A stretch of DNA of 51,775 nucleotides, from the NCBI GenBank assembly GCA_020860385.1, contig JAJBUK010000045.1, positions 1-51,775 of the forward strand, in the 5' to 3' direction. The notes below the pieces were generated by a model, which did not search any database, was not told the DNA's origin, and worked only from the letters and a program-made list of their open reading frames with translations. This document shows, piece by piece, positions 1 through 6,753 of this stretch; the stretch's first letter is position 1; each line of letters starts with the position of its first letter. The stretch is from Clostridiales bacterium (GTDB lineage Bacteria > Bacillota > Clostridia > Oscillospirales > Oscillospiraceae). Position numbers and translations under genes: made by a program.

Positions 1-41
1 CTCCCCACCCGGAACGGGGAGCTGTCAGCGAAGCTGACTGA
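1..41. repeat. Short palindromic intergenic element
   Basis: Two adjacent small hairpins: CTCCCC at 1-6 pairs with GGGGAG at 16-21, and GTCAGC at 24-29 pairs with GCTGAC at 33-38. The GTCAGC-GAA-GCTGAC core followed by TGAGGGG resembles short dispersed palindromes common between genes in Oscillospiraceae genomes (recollection, not searched). Nothing codes between here and the terminator at 108. Confidence 0.35.
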
Positions 42-107
42 GGGGAGAGCATGCCAGACAGTTAGAGAGAAAGAATTACAAAACGTAATATAAGCGAACA
101 TATATAC

Positions 108-145
108 AAAAAGTTCAGCCAGCCGCCGATGGCGGCTGGCTGAAC
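108..145 (-). terminator. Intrinsic terminator of the DUF362 gene
   Basis: A perfect 15-bp inverted repeat (113-127 with 131-145, 3-base loop) is followed on the minus strand by a run of five T (plus-strand A at 108-112). It lies 7 bases past the stop codon of the leftward gene at 153. Confidence 0.9.
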
Positions 146-152
146 CGGCATC

Positions 153-1016
153 TCAGTCAATGCTGACCAGCTTGTATTCCCGGCTGCCAAAGCCCAGGGC
201 TGCGGCAGCCTCTACGGTGTGGACGCCGTTGCGGCTCTCGATGCGCTCCAGCAGGTGATCCCGACCCGGGTCGGCCGAGGCGTATACCAGGTCCAGGCAG
301 GCCTGGTCCAGAGCGATGGGGTCGGTAGAGGCCAGGGCGCCGATGTCCGCCATGGCGGGGTCCTCCGCTACGGCGCAGCAGTCGCAGTCCACCGACATAT
401 TGCACATGGTGTTGATGAACAGAATGTTGCCGTCAAAGTGGTGGACGATGGAGCAGGCGGCGTCCGCCATGGACTCCAGGAAGGAGTCGTGGTCGGCGGT
501 CCAAATCTCCTCCTCCACGCCGGCCCCGTGGATATAGGCCTTGCCGTGGGAGGAGGCGATGCCGATGGAGATGTTCTTCAGCGCCCCGCCGAAGCCTCCC
601 ATGGGGTGCCCCTTGAAGTGGGACAGCACCAGCATGGAGTCATACTTTGCCAGGTTCTTGCCCACATAGTTCTTCCGGATGCGTCTGCCCTCCGGGATGT
701 CCAGGACGATCTCGCCGTCCTCGTCCATGATGTCCACCGGGGCGATGTCCGTCCAGCCATGGAGCTTCATGGTCTCCCAGTGGGCCTGGGTGGTGTTGCG
801 CTTGCCCTCGTAGGCGGTGTTGCACTCCACGATGGTGCCGCCCACAAGGTCAATGATGGGCTTGTAGAAGGCGGGGCGGATAAAGTTCTGGTTCCCCACC
901 TCTCCGGAGTGGAGCTTGACCGCGATGTTCCCCGGCAGGGGATGGCCCAGGGCATGGTACAGGTCGATGGTGCGCTGAGGCGAGATCTCTTTCGTAAAGT
1001 AAACCGTTGATTGCAT
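153..1016 (-). CDS. DUF362 domain-containing protein
   Basis: Protein of 287 residues matching the DUF362 family, often linked to iron-sulfur proteins but without an established reaction. Seen: a conserved core with the segment LSHFKGHPMGGFGGALKN and a Cys cluster (CNMSVDCDCC) in the last third. The classical paired 4Fe-4S ferredoxin motif that some DUF362 proteins carry is not obvious. The start at 1016 is chosen because GGAGG sits 8-12 bases upstream; the frame stays open further but that extension reads like an untranslated leader. It is monocistronic, with its own terminator, and divergent from the LytTR gene. No signal peptide or membrane segment is visible, so it is probably cytosolic. 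Confidence 0.8.
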   Translation of the reverse strand: MQSTVYFTKEISPQRTIDLYHALGHPLPGNIAVKLHSGEVGNQNFIRPAFYKPIIDLVGGTIVECNTAYEGKRNTTQAHWETMKLHGWTDIAPVDIMDEDGEIVLDIPEGRRIRKNYVGKNLAKYDSMLVLSHFKGHPMGGFGGALKNISIGIASSHGKAYIHGAGVEEEIWTADHDSFLESMADAACSIVHHFDGNILFINTMCNMSVDCDCCAVAEDPAMADIGALASTDPIALDQACLDLVYASADPGRDHLLERIESRNGVHTVEAAAALGFGSREYKLVSID

Positions 1017-1185
1017 GGTGATACCTCCATCTGCACTGTGCGGCGGCGCCGCTGTTTTCCTGCACTCAGTATACCATAAACGAACGCCGGGCTGCAAGTC
1101 CTTTTCCGCGAAAGCGGGCGGCCCCGCCACAGGGGGCGCTGTGTGCGAAAAAACGGAAAAATTTTTCCTTTTTTTCATTCTTCTC

Positions 1186-1214
1186 TTGCAATTTTGGTCA
1201 TTCTTTTCTATAAT
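1186..1214 (+). promoter_or_regulatory. Sigma-A promoter of the first two-component operon
   Basis: TTGCAA (1186-1191), 17-bp spacer, TATAAT (1209-1214), about 40 bases before the TTG start at 1257. The surrounding T-rich stretch stands out from the GC-rich neighbourhood. Confidence 0.8.
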
Positions 1215-1256
1215 TTTAAAACAGGGAGACTATATGGACAGAAGGAAGGTAATCGC

Positions 1257-1964
1257 TTGATTCGTATTGCATTGGTGGATGACGAGGTGGAGCAGCTGGA
1301 GCAGTTTCATCAGTACCTTGCTCAGTATCAGGAGGAGCGGCAGGTGGAGGTGGAAGCGGTGGACTTCCCCGACGGGGATGAATTTCTGGAACACTATCAA
1401 ACCCCCTTTGACATTGTACTGATGGATGTGCAGATGCGATTTCTGGACGGCATGACCACGGCGGAGCGGCTGCGGGAAATCGACCCTGCGGTGATCATCA
1501 TTTTCATCACCAATATGCCCCAGTACGCCATCCGGGGCTATGCAGTGGACGCGCTGGACTATGTGCTCAAGCCCCTGTCCTACTTCGCCTTTGCCCAGCG
1601 GCTGGACCGGGCCCGTCAGCGGCTGAATAAGCGGGAGCGGCACTATATCACCCTCCAGGTCAGGGGCGGGGTGCAGAAGCTGGACGTGATGCAGATTCAT
1701 TATGTGGAGAGCCAGAAGCACGACCTGCTGTTCCACACCTCCGGCGAGGTCTACACCACCCGGGGCACCATGAAGTCGGCGGAGACGCTGCTGGCGGACT
1801 ATCCCTTCTTCCGCTGCAACAAATGCTACCTGGTGAACCTGGAGCATGTGGACAGCATTCGTGAGAACGAGGCCATGGTGGAGGGCACGCCGCTGGTGGT
1901 GAGCCGGGGCCGCCGGAACGACTTCATGACGGCGCTGGCCGCCTATGTGGGGAGCGCGATGTGA
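1257..1964 (+). CDS. LytTR-family response regulator (AgrA-like)
   Basis: DNA-binding response regulator of 235 residues. Residues 1-120 are a receiver domain: acidic pair D8-D9, phosphoacceptor D57 in LMDVQ, conserved K105 in VLKP. Residues about 133-235 are a LytTR domain, recognisable by FFRCNKCYLVNL and SRGRRNDF. A TTG start at 1257 is preferred because GGAAGG lies 7 bases upstream and because the protein then begins directly at the receiver fold; the open frame begins further upstream but adds only a non-homologous tail. Its stop overlaps the start of the sensor kinase gene, as in agr- and vir-type pairs. The likely target is the GH3 operon at 3617, whose promoter is preceded by a tandem repeat of the LytTR-site type. 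Confidence 0.93.
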   Translation: MIRIALVDDEVEQLEQFHQYLAQYQEERQVEVEAVDFPDGDEFLEHYQTPFDIVLMDVQMRFLDGMTTAERLREIDPAVIIIFITNMPQYAIRGYAVDALDYVLKPLSYFAFAQRLDRARQRLNKRERHYITLQVRGGVQKLDVMQIHYVESQKHDLLFHTSGEVYTTRGTMKSAETLLADYPFFRCNKCYLVNLEHVDSIRENEAMVEGTPLVVSRGRRNDFMTALAAYVGSAM

Positions 1965-3301
1965 CCATGGATGTGGAAGTGGTGAAGACCATAACCGACA
2001 TTCCCCGGTGGTGTACCGCCCTGGCGGAGTGGCTGGCCTGCATGGTCTATATCAGCCAGTGCAGGACGAGCCTGACCAGAGGCAGGCGCTGGCTGCTGGC
2101 AGTGGGGATGCTGTGCCTCCAGGTTCTGTTCCTGGAGGTGACGGAGGTGGTGCTCCTGTGGTTGTGGCTGCCCTGTATGCTGGTGGCCATCGGGCTGATG
2201 ATGCTGTTCATCTACCTCAGCTGTGACATCCGCCCCATCACGGCGGGATATTACTGCGTCCGGGCGTTCCTGCTGGCGGAGCTGGCTGCCTCCCTGGCGT
2301 GGCAGCTGTACTGCTACAACGTTGGCAACCAGGGGGAAGAGGTGCTGTCGCTGGAGATCCTGTACACGGCGGTGGTTTACAGCGCAGTGTTCGGCCTAGT
2401 CTGGTATCTGGAGAAGTACTGGCTTACCGGCAGCCATGACGACCAGATCACCTGGCGGGAACTGTTTCCCGCTGTCATTATCGGCGTGGCGGTGTTCGCC
2501 GTCAGCAACCTGAGCTTCTACTACCGCAACACCCCCTTTAGCAGCACTGTGGTGTCGGACATTCACAGCATCCGCACCCTGGTGGATTTGAGCGGCGTGG
2601 CGCTGCTCTATGCCTTCCACATTCAGCGGGCCAGCCTCTGGGCCAGGTACGAGGTGGAGACGCTGAACACCCTCCTGCAAAGCCAGTACGCCCAGTACTG
2701 CCAGTCCAAGGAGAGCATCGAGCTGGTGAACCGGAAGTACCACGATTTGAAGCATCAAATCACCGTTCTCCGGCAGGAGCCGGACGCGGCGGCCCGCAGC
2801 GCCTACCTGGACCAGATGGAGGAGGACATCCGCAGCTATGAGGCCCAGAACAAGACGGGCAACAGCGTGCTGGACACCATCCTCACCGGCAAGGCCCTCC
2901 AGTGCCAGGAGAACCATATCGCCATGACCTGCGTGGCCGACGGCCACCTCCTGGACTTTATGGACACCATGGACATCTGCTCCATCTTCGGCAACGCCCT
3001 GGACAACGCCATCCAGTACGAGCAGACCCTGCCGGACTACGAGCGGCGGGCCATCCGCCTCTCTGTGTCCCAGCAGAAGCAGTTCGTGCTGATTCACATT
3101 GCCAACTTCTTCGAGGGGACGCTGGACTTTGAGGACGGCATCCCCCAGACCACCAAGGGCGACCGGGCCTTCCACGGCTACGGGGTGAAGAGCATCCGCG
3201 CCGCCGCCGAGAAATATCGCGGCTCCTGCTCCGTGGAGGTGGAGCAAAGCAGCTTCTGCCTGAAGCTGCTCATCCCCCTGCCCCAGGGAGCCAATTCATA
3301 A
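1961..3301 (+). CDS. GHKL-domain sensor histidine kinase (AgrC-like)
   Basis: Membrane sensor of 446 residues. About six hydrophobic helices fill residues 15-225; then a helical linker with YHDLKHQ (H261 is the likely phospho-acceptor), an N box (GNALDNAI, about 344-351) and a G box (HGYGVKSI, 405-412) of the GHKL ATPase type. The gene starts with GTG at 1961, overlapping the regulator's stop, or with ATG at 1967; a GGGGAG motif precedes both. No agrB/agrD-like peptide genes lie nearby, so the signal is unknown. It is paired with the LytTR regulator and is the intact counterpart of the truncated kinase at 36551. Confidence 0.92.
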   Translation: MTMDVEVVKTITDIPRWCTALAEWLACMVYISQCRTSLTRGRRWLLAVGMLCLQVLFLEVTEVVLLWLWLPCMLVAIGLMMLFIYLSCDIRPITAGYYCVRAFLLAELAASLAWQLYCYNVGNQGEEVLSLEILYTAVVYSAVFGLVWYLEKYWLTGSHDDQITWRELFPAVIIGVAVFAVSNLSFYYRNTPFSSTVVSDIHSIRTLVDLSGVALLYAFHIQRASLWARYEVETLNTLLQSQYAQYCQSKESIELVNRKYHDLKHQITVLRQEPDAAARSAYLDQMEEDIRSYEAQNKTGNSVLDTILTGKALQCQENHIAMTCVADGHLLDFMDTMDICSIFGNALDNAIQYEQTLPDYERRAIRLSVSQQKQFVLIHIANFFEGTLDFEDGIPQTTKGDRAFHGYGVKSIRAAAEKYRGSCSVEVEQSSFCLKLLIPLPQGANS

Positions 3302-3315
3302 TCTGTTCATTTTTG

Positions 3316-3364
3316 AGCGCCTGTTTTTTGATGATTTCAACAAAAAACAGGCGCTTTCTTTTTG
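3316..3364 (+). terminator. Terminator of the first two-component operon
   Basis: A perfect 15-bp inverted repeat (3316-3330 with 3341-3355, 10-base loop) is followed by TTTCTTTTT. It separates the kinase gene from the GH3 operon promoter. Confidence 0.93.
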
Positions 3365-3380
3365 CGTTCTGCACAATATG

Positions 3381-3415
3381 TTTGCAGTTTGTGCCAAATA
3401 TTTGCAAGTTGTGCC
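3381..3415 (+). promoter_or_regulatory. Tandem direct repeat, probable LytTR operator
   Basis: Two 15-bp copies, TTTGCAGTTTGTGCC (3381-3395) and TTTGCAAGTTGTGCC (3401-3415), repeat with a 20-bp period, two helical turns. LytTR regulators are known to bind direct repeats spaced by two turns just upstream of the -35 region (VirR and AgrA boxes contain CAGTT). It lies 30-70 bases upstream of the extended -10 at 3442. Assignment to the regulator encoded at 1257 is inferred from proximity. Confidence 0.65.
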
Positions 3416-3441
3416 GCATCGCCCATTTTCGCAAAACAATC

Positions 3442-3450
3442 TGCTATAAT
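3442..3450 (+). promoter_or_regulatory. Extended -10 promoter of the GH3 operon
   Basis: TGCTATAAT is an extended -10 element. No good -35 hexamer lies 17 bp upstream, as expected for an activator-dependent promoter. The start codon is about 165 bases downstream. Confidence 0.65.
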
Positions 3451-3496
3451 AGCGATTACAAGCTGCGGGGGAGGGAAGCACTCCGTAGCGAGTCAC

Positions 3497-3527
3497 GGGC
3501 CGCAGGGAAGGGAAGCCCCTGCGGCCC
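3497..3527 (+). other. Hairpin in the 5' leader of the GH3 operon
   Basis: GGGCCGCAGGG (3497-3507) pairs perfectly with CCCTGCGGCCC (3517-3527). It has no T tract, so it is not a classical terminator. It sits in the 165-base leader between the promoter and the ribosome-binding site (AGGAGG at 3602); the rest of the leader shows no other clear element. Confidence 0.5.
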
Positions 3528-3616
3528 CCTATGGCAGACCCTGCTCCGCTGCCGCAGGGCGCTGCCGCACCTTTTGCGACTTTGGCAGCAGAACGTTATT
3601 AAGGAGGAATACGTAA

Positions 3617-6556
3617 ATGTTAGCTATCAACTGGGATGACGTTTGGAGCGTAGTCAGTCTGGTTACCGGACATCTGGCTGCCATTGCCATCGCAATCGTC
3701 GTGGCAATCGTCGTCATCGTCCTCGTCAAGAAGCTTGCCAAGCCTGTCAAGCGGCTGATCCGGGGGGAAGCCTGCATCGCCATGATTCTGGTGATCCTCA
3801 TCGCCGTGAATATGATGTGCACTGGCCCCCTGTCCAGCCTGCTGACCCAGGTGGCGGGCACCCCTGTCAGCAAAATCTCCGATGAGACCACAGAAGAGGC
3901 CATGGACCTCGTCACCGAAATCTGTGAAGAGGGCATCACCCTGCTGGAGAACGATGACGACATTCTGCCTCTGGCCAACACCACCGTCAACGTGTTCGGC
4001 TGGTCCGCCACCAACCCCTGCTACGGCGGCACCGGTTCCGGCGCTCTGAACGACGCCTATGAGACCACCACCTTCCTGGACGGTCTGACCAACGCCGGTA
4101 TTTCCTACAACACCGAGCTGATCGACTTCTACACCGAGTATCATGACGCCAGCCTGCCCAACGTGGGTATGTGGGTGCAGGACTGGACGCTTCCCCAGCC
4201 CTATGCGGATGATTACTCTGATGACCTGATTTCCAACGCGCAGTCCTATTCCGACACCGCCATCATCTTCATCTCCCGCGTCGGCGGCGAAGGCGCTGAC
4301 CTGCCCACCGACATGACCGCGGTTGTGGACGGTTCCTGGGCCGAGCAGAACCACGGCGATACCTACTATGGTGGCAGCTATGACGACACCGTCAACGACG
4401 GCACCGACTGGGACGAGGGCGACCACTATCTCCAGCTCAGCAACCCTGAGGAGGAAATGGTGGAGCTGGTCTGCTCCAACTTCGACAACGTCATCGTCAT
4501 CTACAACGGCGCCAACGCCTTCGAGCTGGGCTGGGTCGAGGACTATGACTCCATCAAGGGCGTGCTGTGGTGCGCCGGCACCGGTCAGAGCGGCTTCGAC
4601 GCTCTGGGCGAGATCCTGGCCGGTACGGTGAACCCCTCTGGCCGTCTGGTGGATACCTATGTGTACGACCTGACCGCCACCCCCACCTGGAACAACGCCG
4701 GGAACTTCGAGTATGACAATATGGACGAGTACACCGCGGACAACGATTACTACAGCGGCTACAGCAGTGTCACCTTCGTGGACTACGTGGAGAGCATCTA
4801 TGTGGGCTACAAGTTCTACACGACCGCCGCAGCGGAGGGCCTGATCGACTACGATGATACGGTTCAGTATTCCTTCGGCTATGGCCTGAGCTATACGGAG
4901 TTCACTCAGGAGATCAGCAACTTCTCCAGCGACGGCACCAACATCACCTTCGACGTCACCGTCACCAACACCGGCACTGTCGCCGGTAAGGACGTGGTGG
5001 AGATTTACTTCAACCCGCCTTACACCAACGGCGGCATTGAGAAGGCCACCGCCAACCTGCTGGACTTCGAGAAGACCGGCACCCTGGAGCCTGGCACTTC
5101 TGAAACCATCAGCTTCTCCATCCCCGTCGAGCAGATGGCCTCCTATGACACCTACGGCTACGGCTGCTACGTCCTGGAGCAGGGTGACTACATCATCTCC
5201 ATCAACTCCGACGCCAACACCATCATTGACTCCGTCACCTACACCGTGGATGAGACCGTCGTCTATGATGAGGACAACCCCCGCGACAGCGACGAAGTCG
5301 CCGCCACCAACCAGTTTGATTTTGCCGAGGGCGATGTGACCTATCTGTCCCGCGCCGACGGCTTCGCCAACTATGCAGAAGCCACCGCCGCTCCCACCAG
5401 CTACAGCATGAGCGATGAGGCCAAGGCTACCTTCTACAACGTCAGCAACTATCTGACCTCCGAAGCCACCGCCGCCGATGAGGACGCGGACGCGGAATAT
5501 CCCACCTGGGGCGCTGACAACGGCGTAGAGCTGGTTGACCTCCGCGGCCTGGACTATGACGATGAGCTGTGGGACGACCTGCTGGACGAGCTGACCATTG
5601 ATGAGGCCGTTGAGCTGATCTCCCTGGGCGGCTACCAGACCATCGCCATTGACAGTATTGGCAAGTACCGCACCAACGACTGCGACGGCCCCGCCTCCAT
5701 CAACAACAACTTCACCGGTCAGGGCTCCGTGGGCTTCCCCGCTGCCGTCATGATCGCTGCCAGCTGGAATGACGACGTTGCTCTGGCCTTCGGCGAGAGC
5801 ATCGGCAAGATGGCTGACGAAATGGATACCTCCGGCTGGTACGCTCCCGCCATGAACATCCACCGCACCGCTTTCGCAGGCCGTAACTTCGAGTACTACT
5901 CCGAGGATGCCGTCCTGTCCGGCTCCATGGCGGCCAACGCCACCATCGGCGCGGAGGAGTATGGCGTCTATGCCTACATCAAGCACTTCGCCCTGAACGA
6001 CCAGGAGTCCAACCGCTGCTCCATGCTCTGCACCTGGTGTACTGAGCAGGCCATGCGTGAGAACTACCTCCGGGCCTTCGAAATCGCCGTGAAGGAAGGC
6101 GGCGCCAAGGCTGTCATGTCCTCCTTCAACTACATTGGCAACCGCTGGGCTGGCGGCTGCTCCGAGCTGTGCCAGACGGTACTCCGTGACGAATGGGGCT
6201 TCCAGGGCATGGTACTGACCGACTACTTCGGCGTCTACGGCTACATGAGCGCTGACCAGGCTGTCCGGAACGGCACGGACTTCGTGCTGGTTTCCTATAC
6301 CACCTCCACCAGCAAGATGATTTACACCGAGACCGCCGGTGCGCAGCAGGCCATCCGCACCGCCCTGCATAACATCCTGTATGTCACGGTCAATAGCCGC
6401 ACCTACAGCGATGAGGGCATCGCCCTGGCCACCCAGAACAACCTCTGGGAGAACATCCTGCTCGGCGTTAACATCGGCGTGGGCGTTATCCTGGTAGCCT
6501 GGGAGGTCTTCCTGATTTACAGCTTCATGAAGAAGAGGAAGGCTGGCCAGCAGTAA
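3617..6556 (+). CDS. Membrane-anchored GH3 glycosidase with permuted domain order
   Basis: Protein of 979 residues with the glycoside hydrolase family 3 halves in reversed order: the GH3 C-terminal sandwich comes first (about 95-345), then the FGYGLSY segment and a fibronectin-like domain (about 415-530), then the TIM-barrel (about 655-905). Within the barrel are KHFALN and LTDYFG; D869 is the expected nucleophile. Two hydrophobic helices lie at about 17-37 and 52-70, with a Lys/Arg-rich loop between them, and one more at about 945-968 followed by KKRK. By the positive-inside rule the catalytic part faces outward and is tethered at both ends. Reversed GH3 order is known in some rumen beta-glucosidases; the double anchoring is unusual. 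AGGAGG precedes the ATG. It is the first gene of a three-gene operon. Confidence 0.88.
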   Translation: MLAINWDDVWSVVSLVTGHLAAIAIAIVVAIVVIVLVKKLAKPVKRLIRGEACIAMILVILIAVNMMCTGPLSSLLTQVAGTPVSKISDETTEEAMDLVTEICEEGITLLENDDDILPLANTTVNVFGWSATNPCYGGTGSGALNDAYETTTFLDGLTNAGISYNTELIDFYTEYHDASLPNVGMWVQDWTLPQPYADDYSDDLISNAQSYSDTAIIFISRVGGEGADLPTDMTAVVDGSWAEQNHGDTYYGGSYDDTVNDGTDWDEGDHYLQLSNPEEEMVELVCSNFDNVIVIYNGANAFELGWVEDYDSIKGVLWCAGTGQSGFDALGEILAGTVNPSGRLVDTYVYDLTATPTWNNAGNFEYDNMDEYTADNDYYSGYSSVTFVDYVESIYVGYKFYTTAAAEGLIDYDDTVQYSFGYGLSYTEFTQEISNFSSDGTNITFDVTVTNTGTVAGKDVVEIYFNPPYTNGGIEKATANLLDFEKTGTLEPGTSETISFSIPVEQMASYDTYGYGCYVLEQGDYIISINSDANTIIDSVTYTVDETVVYDEDNPRDSDEVAATNQFDFAEGDVTYLSRADGFANYAEATAAPTSYSMSDEAKATFYNVSNYLTSEATAADEDADAEYPTWGADNGVELVDLRGLDYDDELWDDLLDELTIDEAVELISLGGYQTIAIDSIGKYRTNDCDGPASINNNFTGQGSVGFPAAVMIAASWNDDVALAFGESIGKMADEMDTSGWYAPAMNIHRTAFAGRNFEYYSEDAVLSGSMAANATIGAEEYGVYAYIKHFALNDQESNRCSMLCTWCTEQAMRENYLRAFEIAVKEGGAKAVMSSFNYIGNRWAGGCSELCQTVLRDEWGFQGMVLTDYFGVYGYMSADQAVRNGTDFVLVSYTTSTSKMIYTETAGAQQAIRTALHNILYVTVNSRTYSDEGIALATQNNLWENILLGVNIGVGVILVAWEVFLIYSFMKKRKAGQQ

Positions 6557-6625
6557 GCTTCCCTAAGTACTCTGAGCTTCCCTAAGCATCAACCCAACCG
6601 GCCTCCCCTCCGTGGGGAGGCCGGT
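6557..6625 (+). other. Direct repeat and hairpin between the two GH3 genes
   Basis: GCTTCCCTAAG occurs at 6557-6567 and again at 6576-6586 (19-bp period). A 12-bp perfect hairpin follows (6597-6608 with 6614-6625) with no T run, so it more likely sets mRNA stability or partial read-through than full termination. The rest of the gap up to 6753 holds no gene or clear promoter; an AGGAAAGGA ribosome-binding site precedes the next ATG. Confidence 0.5.
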
Positions 6626-6753
6626 ATACCGGCACCCTGCCCCAGGTGAGGCAAGACCCGGCAGCCCGGCGGAGCTGGGCTGCATGGTGTTGTCTTAGCT
6701 GCAACGGACGACTGATACAACTGAGCAATTCTATAGAGGAAAGGAAAGATATT

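Noticed and set aside
3620-6370. Open frame of about 900 codons opposite the permuted GH3 gene
   Set aside because: It has no ribosome-binding site, a composition unlike real proteins (runs of Val, Gly, His, Asp) and mirrors the codon bias of the true gene; stops are rare opposite GC-rich genes.
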